In this document: positions 1-10,880 of the stretch, piece by piece
Position numbering within the stretch: position 1 is the first letter of the stretch
Layout: each line of letters starts with the position of its first letter
Assembly: GCF_000247695.1 (NCBI RefSeq)
Contig: NW_004624801.1
Location: forward strand, 471,015 to 535,014
Direction: 5' to 3'
Length of the DNA: 64,000 nt
From: Heterocephalus glaber
Lineage: Eukaryota > Chordata > Mammalia > Rodentia > Bathyergidae
Program-made: the position numbers and the translations under genes
The notes under the pieces: model-generated
Databases searched by the model: none
Told to the model about the DNA's origin: nothing
What the model saw: the letters and a program-made list of their open reading frames with translations, nothing else

Positions 1-318
1 TCTGCACTCTCTCCTGTTTCTTCATTGACTCCAATCAGTCTTATGTTATTCTTCTTTGCATCGTCTAGCAGCTGCTGGATTGCTTTCTTGTGTTCCTTTA
101 CAATTTCAAAGCAATTTTTCTTTTCCTGGTCACTAATTGCAATCTTTTCTTCTATATCTGAAATTCTATCCTCACATGGGTTCATTCTGCTGTGCAGACT
201 TTCGATGGAGTTTTTAATCTCCTGGAAATCTGTTTGCATCCGTTTTATGGATTCCATTTGTTTCCTATGTTCTGAATAACTTTTTGAAAGCATTTCTTTT
301 GCCTTTAGAGATGGACTC
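1..318 (-). pseudogene. L1 LINE ORF1 fragment, partial at window edge
   Basis: Read on the minus strand, this segment stays open from about base 318 to base 1 and translates into a charged, heptad-like stretch. It contains 'ESLHSRMNPCEDRISDIEEK', then 'NNIRLIGVNEE' near bases 20-55. This is the layout of L1 ORF1p, an RNA-binding chaperone of the retrotransposon RNP: the end of the coiled coil runs into the start of the RRM-like domain, where related L1 proteins read 'NLRLIGVPE'. Homology fades at about 318, so the copy is probably 5'-truncated there. Its remainder (RRM, C-terminal domain, ORF2, 3' UTR) would lie to the left of the window. The frame is intact over about 100 codons, which suggests it is younger than the other L1 copies here. 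The family is seen from residues; the truncation is inferred. Confidence 0.8.
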
Positions 319-1554
319 ACAGAATAAGAGTGTTTATATGTAGTAATCTTAGTGTTTAGCATCTTCTGGAGGTCACAGACATTCACATACCCCTTAGTTG
401 TAGCAGTTTACTAATAGAAATCCATGCACGAACTCATTGGAAATCCATGGACAAAGACTAAGAAAGTCTGTCTAAGTCCCATGCCATGGTTCTACAGATG
501 AATAAAATGGATACCAGAGAAGTAAAGTAACGTGTGCAAGGACAAACAGTTGAATATGGTATCTTACTCCCAAACCATTACACTCTACACCTCCCAGTGT
601 CATTTTTTAGTCTGGTTGTTATCAACCTAGGGTAAACTCTGGGGTTCTTTTGTGCCAAATGAGCATTTTACCACTAATATAGCTATGACTAAATGGTATT
701 TTTCTTTTTAACATATTGATATTATATATACATAAATATATCAAGATATTAATACATCAATATTTGTGCATTTGCTCGTGGTAAGATTTGAATTACATAT
801 TTTAATTATCTATAAAAATCATCATCTTCATCGAGACATCTTAAGATCTATAAAGAAGGAACTTTCCAATCTTCCAATTATTCTATCAAATTATTCATCA
901 TATGATAATTAAAATTCAATTTGAAATTCTCTGGAAATGTTCCTGTAAAGCCTGTTCATACTACTCACTGTTGAGATTCCCCATCCCCCTCCCAGGGTTA
1001 AGGTTAGTATATTTGGGAAACACTAGCTGTTGAGACAATGAGACAGGGAAAGAATGAAAAACAGTAAAGGTACCTCAGTGGGCAAGTGGTCTTTAACACT
1101 GCTGGAGAACTCTAGAAAATTGATTTGGAATACTTCAGAGCTGTCTCCTCCAGCAGCCCTGTGGAAATTTTGCACAAGCCTCTTGCATTGTTGGAAGCTA
1201 ATTCTGTGAGCACTCACTCTCTGAGCTCCTTCTGCTTGCCTTGTGTGCAAGGTGAATGTGAACTTCGTCCAGAGTCTCAGTTGTCTATAGAAACAGTAAG
1301 GCAAATCCTGAGGTTGAACAGGTGATGCGCCAATGGTGTCTGCCATATTCTCTCTCACAATTGTGTGATTATATCATTGGTCATCAGTGTTTATGTCATT
1401 AGCATAAACTATGTGCCTGTAGACTTAGAGCAATATCAAATATTTTTTAAAAACTCAACCGGTCAATTCACAGAATAACTAGAAATCCATTTAATTCTTG
1501 GCTAAGTTTCTAGTTCCAGGTAAGATAGAATAAATACGAAATGTTTTGTTTCTT
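319..1554. other. Unique AT-rich DNA, no gene seen
   Basis: No repeat family or exon is recognised. Overlapping open frames on both strands at 1023-1358 and 1125-1325 have no recognisable domain and no coding-like bias visible by eye. Some ancient repeats may be too decayed to see. Confidence 0.5.
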
Positions 1555-1830
1555 ATGGTTTTTTATTGCATTTTATTTTTTTAATTAATTTTATTGGTAC
1601 TATTTAAATATACATAACAATCACATTCATCAAAAGGGGTTTGTTTCCTCTTTTTCTTTCATTCCCCTCCCCTCATTTCAACCTCCTCTCCCTCCTTATT
1701 TACAAAAGCTTTGTTTCCATTTTTTTCCATCTTTTATTGACTTTTTCCCTTTCCCCCTTTCACAGTTTCTCTTTCCTTTTGAACAGTTTCTTCCTATTTC
1801 ATGTTCTCTTAAGTGAAATAAATGGGACAC
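1555..1830. repeat. T/C-rich polypyrimidine tract
   Basis: Bases 1555-1830 are dominated by T and C runs on the plus strand. The part around 1590-1650 ('tattggtac...acaatcacattcatcaaa') resembles the antisense 3' end of an old L1, whose 3' UTR often carries a purine-rich tract, but the match is too short to be sure. It overlaps the left arm of the inverted repeat at 1782-1916. Confidence 0.45.
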
Positions 1831-1916
1831 ATATGTGTCTCTCTAGTGTGAGAAACTGAAAGAGTAAATAAGGAACAAAATATGTAATAGATAATATGAA
1901 ATAGGAAGAAACTGTT
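1782..1916. repeat. Perfect 21-bp inverted repeat with 93-bp spacer
   Basis: Bases 1782-1802 and 1896-1916 are exact reverse complements over 21 bp; the flanking bases mismatch on both sides. The left arm begins 'aacagtttcttcc' and the right arm ends 'ggaagaaactgtt'. The 93-bp spacer has no recognisable gene. It could be a small non-autonomous DNA transposon, a scar of an inverted duplication, or a transcribed hairpin. No flanking target duplication was found. Confidence 0.75.
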
Positions 1917-2859
1917 TCTTACACTTCTATATTAACTAAATAACACTGAACAGTTTGTCTTGGATAACTTTCAAAACTATAAAAAGTTGATAGGAGAAGG
2001 CAAGTTAGGAGGGAATACAAGAATTTAATGTACGATTTCAGCTGTGATTCTACAATTTTCCCCTCCAATCCCCAGCATGAACCAGAATGGGCATTGGCCC
2101 AGAAAGAGTTACAAGAAAAGCCCAGTAGTTCAGGCTCTAGGGCACTGAGAGAAATTTCATAAGTCCTCCTGTCCCTATTTGTTTGTTTTTGTTTATTTGG
2201 GGTTGTTGCTTTTTTCTTGATACATTTATCCTGTAGTCCCAAAGCAATCTAACATCAATCCAGTGGGAACTTGCAAAAGACAAAATCCTGGGACAGGGGG
2301 ATTTTTTTCCTTGATGAGTAGACTGTGATCTTAACAGGGTAGGATAAACCTTTCCGGGCATTTCTGTGCATCTCTGTTATTTTGTAATTTAGCCTAGCTG
2401 TGGACACAGTCATGAAAAAACATGCAAGAGCAGAGAAGTGAACGCTTGCTTTCTCAAATGAACACAGAAAGATAAGTCTCAGAGGGAAAAACAAATACAC
2501 CATATCGATGATATCCAACTATTTATGAACTCTCAGGATAAGTCTGACCTGTGTTTTCCTAGATCTTATTCTTATCATACAGTGCATGGAGAAGAAGACT
2601 GAACATAGGATATGTTCAAATGGTAATACAGTGACCTTGAATTTTAGTTTAGAATTACAAACTACAAAAAGTGGGTTATAATTTTTTGCTTGAAACTAAC
2701 TAGTTTTGCTGGTTACTAAGGTAAAAGTATCAACATTGTCTACATGACTAGAAAAGATCTAGTGTCATTGTATAATATCCACAGTGAGCTGATTACTGTC
2801 CCCAAATAATCAGCATGTTAAAATTAGGAAAATCTTATCTCACGTGGGAAAAGATTATT
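1917..2859. other. Unique DNA, no gene seen
   Basis: This stretch has overlapping short frames on the minus strand (1919-2518) without any recognisable protein feature. No SINE, LTR or tRNA-like element is visible. Confidence 0.5.
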
Positions 2860-5800
2860 CACAGATACCACCACTGAGAAGATGCTAATGTTAATATTAT
2901 CTGACAAATATGTAAAACCAGCTAGTAAATGTTCCAGAAGGAATCACAAACACTTTGGAAAAAAAAGAAATATAAAATCTCAAGAAAGAAATAGAAGATA
3001 TAAAGAAGAAAGAAGTGGAAATTTTAGAACTGAAAATTACAATAATGGAAAATTTAAAAAAGAAACTCACTAATTGGTCTCAATGGCAGTTTGGGAATGA
3101 TAGAGGGAAGAATTAAAAAAATTGAAAATAAACTAAGAAAAAAAATCTCATCTAAGCGTCAGAGAGCAAAAATATTGAAGGAGTGAGTAGAGTTGATAGA
3201 CTGCAGGATGACAACAAAAAGTCAAATATTGCAGTCCTCAGATTACCAGGAAGAGACAAGAAATAAGACAGTGCAACAAGAAAATGTTTAAAGATATCAT
3301 CACTGAAACTTGAATTTAGCAAAAGAATAATCCCAGTTTCTAGAAAAAGAGTGATTTTCCAAGAAGATAAACCCAAAGAAAGTTATGCTTAGGTTTAGAA
3401 TAATCAAACTACTGGGATTAAAGCCAAAGCAAATTCTTAAAGAATCCAGAACAATATAAGGCATTATCAATACAGGAACAATGATTTAGTGCTGAAGATT
3501 TCTCATTACAAAAAACTCAGATCAGGCACAACTGTTTTCAGAACGATGGAAAAAATAATTTCAATGTGTAATTCTATATTCAGCAGAAGTTTCATTCATT
3601 AATGAAAGTAAAATAAAAAAACAATTCTCAGATGCAGGAAAATTAAGCGTTTGTGTTGCTGGCATATCTGCTCTAAAATAATTGCAACATGAATTTCATT
3701 AAACAAAAGAGAAATGATATCTGACAGAAATTTACAATATCAAAGATGAAAGAATAACAACAGAAATGGTAGAATCTGGGTGACTATAACAAAACTATTA
3801 CATTATTTCTTCTTCAGTTCTTTAAATAGCTTTGATGGTTGGAAGCAAAAATTATAACAATTTTTCATGAATGTAGAAGTAACCTGTGGAAGCTATAGTG
3901 CAATTGGGGAAGGGTAAGGAGACCTATATAATGATAAGGTTTTCTATATTCACCTTAAAATGCTACAGTTTCAAGGCTAACTAGACTGACAAAAATGCAG
4001 TATGTACATCATCATTTATAAAATAATTGCTAAAATAACTCGACAAATCAAAATTTCAAGAGGTACATTAAAAGAGAATACCAAAAGAAAGTTTCCAAAT
4101 AACTTATTATAAAGTAAGAAATGAGGAAAACAAGGGGAGAATAAAACAAAGAGAAACATTAAACAAATTTTTTACAAAAGCTAGACCTAACTCCAGTTAA
4201 CTGAATTAACTGTGAATTTTTTAAACATGCTGATTAAAAAAAAAACTGTTAGAATGAATTTAAAGATATGACTCAAATGCTGCCTAAAGAATTTTCAAGT
4301 GTAATGATATAAATAGCTTAAAATTTAAATTATAAATACACTAATTAAAAGAAAGCTGAAATAATTATATTAATATCACACAAAATAGATTTCAGAGCAA
4401 AACATTTTCAGAGATAAGGGTGGCTTTATATAATAGTAAACATGTTAGTTTACCAAGAAGACATAAAAATCCTAAATGTGTAAATACCTACTTGCAGATA
4501 CATGAAACAACAAAGAAGAAAAATGTCAGATTTGAAAGGAGAAATAGAGAAGGCTTAGTATACTATAGTATACTTAGAATTACTATAGTAATCAGAGCAG
4601 TGTTCTACTTGAGGCAGGGTGGACGTTTAGCTCAATGGAACAGAATGAAGACAACAAAAGGAGACTCATATGAATATAGCCAAAAGATTTTTGGCAAAAG
4701 TACAAGAGAATTTTTAAATGATAGTCTTTTCATCAAGTAGTGATGAAATATGGGGATAGCATATGAGAAATGAATCTCAATATAAATATCACATGTTATA
4801 CAAAAAGTAACATAGATCATAGATCTGAATGTAAAATACAGAACTATGAAACTTTAAGCAGAAAACATTTGAGAACAAATTTATGGCACAGGGTTTTGGT
4901 GAGTTCTCAGACCTAACACCAAATGTACAGTTTATAAAATAAACAATTGGTACACTGAACTCAACCAAAATTAGAAATATTTTCTTCACAAAACACATGG
5001 TTAACACCAGTAAAAGACAAACTAAAGTCTATGAGAAGCCATTCACAAATCACATATAAGACTGAGAGCTTATATGCTGAAAATATAAAGAACTCTCAAT
5101 GATTAATATCAAGAAAACAAACAATCCTATTAGAAACTGGTCAAATGTCTTGGAAAGATATTTCACTAAAAAGCATACATAAAGCTGGCAAATTAACACA
5201 TGAAAGATCGCTTAACCTCATTAATCATTAAGAAAATGCAAATTAGAGCCATAATGACATATTATTACATGTGTATTAGGATGACTATAATAATAACAGG
5301 GACATTACATCCTGAATTTGATGTGGAGTGACTTGAAGTCACAGATATTGGTAGTAGGAATGTAAAATGATATAATCAGTATGAAAAACACTTCTACTTT
5401 TTCTTAAAAAGTAAAATAAATTCTCACTATCTAACTCAAGGATCAGATCGCTCGGTCTATATTCTAGAGAAGTAAAAACTTAATATTCACTCAATATTTA
5501 CACAGAAATGGACACAATTGTTCATAGACTCCAATAATTGCCCATGGAAAAAGTGTTCATTACTATCAAATGCATAAATACTTTCTAGATTTAAAAAAAA
5601 AATCAGACAGACTTAAATCTTACAAATAAATCAACTAAAAAATTTAAAAATTACCCCAAACTAGAAACAATACAAATGCTTTTTAATGGTAGAATTGATT
5701 AAAAACTTGATAAATGTCCACAGTGTAATCAGCCAGTCACAAAAACAAATGAATGGTTACTTCACACAACAAATTAGACGAATCTCCAAAGAATTTTGGT

Positions 5801-6131
5801 GCTGTGTTTGGGTAGATTGCATATTCATGGTTTCATTTATGTAGCACTCTTGAAAAGGTAAAACTATGGTAATGGAGAATAGATCAGTGGTTTCCAGGGA
5901 TTCGAGAAATGAGTAGGAAGGTGTGAATGTAACTGGGTGGCAAGTGAGTTATTTTCTTATTTTATTTTATGTTATTTTATTTTGTGAGAGTAATGAACTG
6001 TTCTCTATTCTAATTAGGGTGGTAGCTGTATGGATCAGTACATGTATTAAAATTCACAGAACAGTACACATACACACACACAAAGTTCAATTCACCATGT
6101 GATACTTTAAAATTAATTAAAAAGAAAAAAA
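2860..6131 (+). mobile_element. Ancient L1 LINE, plus strand, internal ORF2 deletion
   Basis: The order of matches to old mammalian L1 (L1M/HAL1-like) is collinear. An ORF1-like A-rich region runs from about 2940 to 3700. The ORF1-ORF2 linker, with its 'gaagcaaaaattataac' block, lies near 3840-3960. An endonuclease-domain remnant follows at about 4170-4560, including 'ttaatatcacacaaaatagatttcagagcaaa' split by decay. From about 4581 it jumps to the ORF2 C-terminal region ('agctcaatggaacagaatga' near 4630). The 3' UTR then runs through 5060-5945, including 'agatcagtggtttccaggga', to a terminal block ending near 6131. The reverse transcriptase part of ORF2 is missing. All frames are full of stops, so the copy is dead. 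Neutral decay is heavy, which fits an insertion older than the rodent radiation. The 5' start is uncertain by about 100 bp. Confidence 0.75.
5949..5986 (+). repeat. (TTTTA)n-like simple repeat inside the L1 3' UTR
   Basis: An imperfect pentamer array, 'ttattttattttatgttatt' and onward, sits inside the 3' part of the plus-strand L1. It is probably a local expansion. Confidence 0.6.
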
Positions 6132-8407
6132 GACTCCTAAATGTTGAAGTATTGAAAATATTGAAAATTCCAAAGAAGGGATTCTATTTACAATAAAAGC
6201 AAACTGCTTAAAATTCTTTTGGCCCATTCTCTCCCCATCTCACCTACACAGTAACAAACTGAAAATATCTCTTTCTTCATTATGTTGTCCCCAAACTGAG
6301 CCACACTTACTGTGTGTTTTTCTGTTTCTCATTTAGGAACCTATTTCTCTTTCATGTGCTCATTTCCTCTCTTACTTTTCCTGAGTAAATAATTTGAATT
6401 CAGCTTTGCACTTTACCCTCTTAGCTGTTTTCTAATTCTTTACACTATGTGATCAGGATTCGGTTTGGTTAAGGTAGAATTCTCTTTAATGGGACAAAAA
6501 TAAGAGGGTAGTAAATTAATGAACTGGAACACCAAAATAGTTAAATAACTCCTTAGGGACATACAACAAGCCAAAATTGGAAGCAGGGAATAAATTTAGG
6601 CCTCTTAAATTTTCTATCCTCCAATGCATATCAATATACAATGCATATCAAATTCATGCATGTTAAAATTCTTGTATACCATACTTATCAACCACAGTGC
6701 TTTAAAATAGTTCCTTTGCTTAGAAATCTGGTTATTAAATAAAATTCTAAATAGTACTGCTGGTAAAAATTGCATTTTGAACTATTTATGAATGCATTTA
6801 GTTTAAAGACCTCCTTTGAATAAATAAACTTCCTAGGCCTCTCTCAAATGGTTTTAAGGGTTGGATTTAAGAGTTAAAAGAAGTTAAGAGTCACCCTAAT
6901 GGTGTAGTTTTCATCTAGCAGTTCTAAAATACAGTTAACCTATCAGGTTTTGACAGTGACATCTTTTGCTACAAATGTAAGCCTGTAATCATGATTTCAG
7001 GAAGTGATCATAGAACTGGGAGCTAAGAGAAGAAGCATTTCTCAGTCCCTGATGACAAAGCTCAGTACATGCTATTTGGCTTCCTGTTGGCCATGGGAGG
7101 TGACATAATACAGCCTGTTAATGAAATATTTGACAATTCAGTGTTCAAAAGGACTAAAATACACAGCCAGAGCCAATAACATTCATGAAAGCTGACATAA
7201 GATCAATAATATAGTGGCTGAATTTGATAACTAACTTCTTGTTATCCTTAATTACCTATTATGAGAGCATACCTTGCAGGCTAAAACAAAAAAGAGCTAC
7301 TTAATTTAAAGAATGTTTTTGCCCAGCTGAGTCATCTGCTAAGAAACTGGGGTGAGAGAGAAGGGTTTTGGCTCTGGTTAAGTTTAAGGCAGAGAAGAAT
7401 GATGATGATGGTAATAAGTAGGGGGAATGTTTTGTACTGAATGTTCCTTTAGGTGGGGTTTCAGCTCCTAAAATAAAAGCAATGGAAACCAGAAGGTAAA
7501 GTAGCAATTCACAATAGGATTCTGGGAGCGGGAAGGGAGAAGGGAGTAGAGTCACGGCGTCCCTGAATTACGCTGTTTAATGAGGAAGAAGATCTAGAGA
7601 TAGCACTGGGCATGGATTTTCCAAAGAATATCCAGACGCAGATGTGATTTAGCTCTGGGGCTCTTTCTGCAGTAGCTGGCGGTCACCCAGCATAGAGATG
7701 AACAATGAAATTGTTCTTAAGAACATTAGAACATTGTAATTTGGGCAAGAAAGTCTTTTTTTCTTAGCAAAGGGGATGTAAGTTATGGCTGAGCTCATGT
7801 AACCATATGAGTGGATGGTGGATGAAGGAGGTTCCCTATAGGAATATCAAAGCTGTTTTGTTAGAAAGTAGATAACAGCGATTTTGCAGAAAAAAATGAA
7901 ATATATCTATCCTAATATCCCACTGGATTGCCTACTGATTTGATAAAATTGGACAGATTATATTAAATTTACCAGATCTGTAATTAAGAGACAAGTATAC
8001 TTATTAGTAGAGTCAGTTTGGGATAAAATAATATACAGAATCTGCCAAAAAAACGTGTGCACACTTCAGGAAAAGAAAAAGAGTATGATGTTTTTTCAAC
8101 AGATGGTGTTACCCTAGTATGAGGAACCCTAGAGGATGTCATATATTGCAGAAAACCCACTACACCACTGGCTCCTAGAGAAGGCATTGAAAATGCATGT
8201 GTAGCAATCTCAGCAACTGAGGCTACCCAAACAGTAGTTCACCATACTGATAAATATTTGAGAGTTAATAGTCACCACTTGGTGCACCTCGTGCTATTAT
8301 AGAGGCCAAAGGTAACTTGTATTAATCTCATGATATTTCAATAAATTTAGTATTAAAATATTTATACAAGTTTTTCTTTTCCTGAAATGTGCATACATTC
8401 TTTGGCA

Positions 8408-8408
<1 letters not shown>
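6132..8408. other. Unique DNA, no gene seen
   Basis: About 2.3 kb without a recognised repeat or exon. A 13-bp exact direct repeat occurs at 6622-6634 and 6639-6651. The minus-strand frames at 7301-7555 and 7984-8187 show no known protein feature. Confidence 0.5.

Positions 8409-8457
<49 letters not shown>
8409..8457 (+). repeat. (TC)n followed by (TA)n microsatellite
   Basis: An uninterrupted TC dinucleotide run covers about 8410-8445 and passes directly into a TA run to 8457. Confidence 0.95.
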
Positions 8458-8458
<1 letters not shown>

Positions 8459-8572
8459 GCATTATTTTCAAAAGTAATGACATGAATCTTATTCACAGAT
8501 ACAGTGAACATTACCTACAATCTCTTTAAGTCACTAATGAGGGAACCACCGGAAAGACATGCTTGCTGATTG

Positions 8573-8746
8573 AAATATTGATAGGAGACCAAGGCATGAT
8601 GGCACACACTTGTAATCCCAGCACTGAGGGGGCAAGTCAGTAGGATTGCTGCTGTGATTCTGAGGCCAGCCTGGGTTACATAATGAGTTCAGGGCCAGCC
8701 TAAATTACATAGTGAAACCCTGCCTCAGAAAAATATTGGTAGGAGA
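8573..8746 (+). mobile_element. B1-type SINE with 16-bp target-site duplication
   Basis: The body at 8589-8730 has the 7SL RNA-derived B1/Alu head ('gcatgatggcacacacttgt', then 'aatcccagcactgag'). It also has the rodent B1 internal duplication: 'ggccagcctgggttacat' and 'ggccagcctaaattacat' follow each other. It lacks a long A tail. The flanks 8573-8588 and 8731-8746 match in 15 of 16 bases and are the target-site duplication made by L1-machinery insertion. It is a 142-bp monomer, as expected for B1. Confidence 0.9.
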
Positions 8747-8870
8747 GATTTGTGAATTCCTGGACAACAAACAGGGTAAAGTAGGTTAAAAAAAATTAGA
8801 TATAGAACTGAGTAACATAAGGAGAAGAAAATGGTAGCTCTTGTGTCTATCTTTTCTATAGAAAAATGCA

Positions 8871-8982
8871 CCTTATCAGTCTTTTTTTTTTTTCTTACCA
8901 GGGATCAAACTCTGGACCTTGCGCTTGTGAGGCAGGCAGCTGGACCACTCAGCTAAATCCCTGGCCCCCTTATCAGTCTTTT
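8871..8982 (-). mobile_element. ID-like tRNA-derived SINE with 15-bp TSD
   Basis: The body at 8886-8967 on the minus strand reads 'gggccagggatttagctgag' and onward, then a B-box region, 'ggtaag', and an A tail seen as poly-T at 8882-8893 on the plus strand. The head resembles the A box of tRNA-Ala. Direct repeats at 8871-8885 and 8968-8982 ('ccttatcagtctttt') are identical. The sequence 'gcctgcctcacaagcgcaag' places it in a subgroup different from the copies at 16.3 and 56.4 kb. Confidence 0.92.
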
Positions 8983-10363
8983 ACAAATTAATATTTGACA
9001 TTACAGAGTCTATAGTGTAAGTAATAGGAAAAAAATCCATCAAATTCATATATTGTCCATAGAAAAATCAGATCACCATTTACATGACTTTGTAATCTTT
9101 GTCATATGTCAAAATACTGGATAAGTTTTCATAAAGATGTGAGATTTCTGGAATTTCAAGGGTAATTGATGAAATGTTAAGTATCATTATGACCACACAG
9201 GTCAAGCCTGAATTACATGAGACTTCATAATGATTTTTCCTTATCTCTTCCTTCCATACATATTTCTCAGTACTTCAACATTCACTTTCCTCAAGTATAT
9301 TTTTCCATAGTTTTTGTTGCCTGCTATAGGTCAAGCATGTAAGTTTTCAACAAACGGTCATTAAACAAAGAAAGAATCCTTTCAAATTTCATTGGCTCTA
9401 AATTGCCTCATAATATTTATTTATTTCCTTAAATCAAAATGCTTATTTCAGGTAGAATTCTGAGTCAGAGTAAATTCAAACCACTTCATATTTTTCCATA
9501 ATGATGCTACTATGTAGACTTCAGGAAAGAATTCTAATATAATAAGTTATAAATGTAATTAACTAAAATTATGCATACTTAACTGTATACTTTACTGAAA
9601 CAGACTAATGAGTTTTCCAAATATTTTTATTTAGACTAACAAAAGAATTATTTATGACACCTCGTTAAGTAATAAATGAATTAGAAGGGGCACAAATGTC
9701 TGGTTTATTAATTGAGGCTTTCTATAATAGCAATATTAATCTCATGTAAGATTATGCAGCACATACTATGTGATAGGTATAGGTTATGTGCTATTCATGT
9801 ATTTCCCCATTGCATAGCCTAAGTCTATAGAGTCACTGTGGGTGATAGAAAATGTGTAGAGTTTCAAACTATCAGTCTGTATCCATGTTTTCAAATTCTT
9901 GATTTACAAATCCCTTTTGTAAATACTTAATCCCTTTGAGTCTCTGTTTTCTTTGGCTGAAGTAGAAATGATAATGTCAGTCCCATTTACATCCTAAAGA
10001 TCTGAAGATCAGTTATTCTGAAGATCAGTTGTATTTGTATAGCACTTCATAGATTTCAAAAGATTTCACATATCCTGCCTGCTTCTGGTTTAATATTTTT
10101 TCTACTCTCTCAAGTAGCCATCTTCACACGAAAGAGTAAAGTGACTGAATTATCTATTTTATGTGTCTATTAGTCTTGAATCTGTCCTTATTTTCAACTG
10201 CACATGTCTTCAAAGAAAAATTTCCTATAGATCTTCTGTGGATACTTTCTTTGACCCATTGAGGAGTCAGTATATAGCCTCCCTGTCAGGGTAAAAAGAA
10301 GAAAGTAAAGGGAAATCATGTACAGTAATGTGTGAAGTCAGTTGAACAGATGAACAATTGTTA
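8983..10363. other. Mostly unique DNA with possible MIR remnants
   Basis: Bases about 9890-10080 show a weak MIR-like pattern ('cctttgagtctctgttttc' followed by a T/A-rich 'aatgataatgtcagtcccat'), too decayed to claim. A 16-bp near-tandem duplication lies at 10001-10032. Nothing else is recognised. Confidence 0.4.
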
Positions 10364-10405
10364 AAGGAAGGAAGGAAGGAACGGAGGGAGGGAAAGAAGG
10401 AAGGA

Positions 10406-10436
<31 letters not shown>

Positions 10437-10438
10437 AA
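10364..10438 (+). repeat. (GGAA)n and (GCAA)n compound microsatellite
   Basis: Imperfect GGAA/GGGA units at about 10364-10405 change to a clean AGCA tetramer array at about 10406-10437. The frame across it encodes only a low-complexity K/Q/A/S peptide. Confidence 0.95.
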
Positions 10439-10544
10439 AAGCCATGTGTTAAAACCAGGACTAACCTGAATTTTATCCAGAAAAAAAATTGCCTGATGAG
10501 ACCAGCAACCTTTCTAGAATACTATCTTCCTGCACTAATTTGCT

Positions 10545-10880
10545 AAGGTTGCCATAACCAATTACGACAGACAGGGTCGTTTAAAAATATAAATTTTTTG
10601 CACAATTATGAAGCTAGAAATCTGATATCAACGTGTCAGCAGTGCTGGTCTCTTCTGAGGCCCTCCCCCTTAGACCATCTCATTATCCTAACTTGATTGT
10701 CCCATGGTCTGAATTTTCTGTATCTTTGTCTCCTATTCTACAAAGCATACAAGTCCTATTGGATTATGGCCCACAATTCTGATCTAATTTAACTCTAATT
10801 ACCATTCTAAATATAGTCACCTTTTGAGATATTGAAAATAGTGATGTCAACACAAGAATTAGGAGGATAATCCAGCCCAG
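10545..10880 (-). mobile_element. MLT1-like ERVL-MaLR solitary LTR
   Basis: On the plus strand this reads as the reverse complement of an MLT1-type LTR. Its end block 'tgctaaggttgccataacc' comes first. 'aggccctccccctta' is in the middle. Then come 'cctattggattatggcccac', 'ctaattaccattctaaatat' and 'agtcaccttttgagatattg'. The element is a non-coding remnant of an ancient endogenous retrovirus-like family, with no internal genes nearby. Age and decay make the borders uncertain by tens of bases. Confidence 0.65.

Noticed and set aside
8409..8457. CRISPR-like repeated pattern
   Set aside because: Simple dinucleotide runs only. No array of equal repeats with unique spacers exists anywhere in the window.
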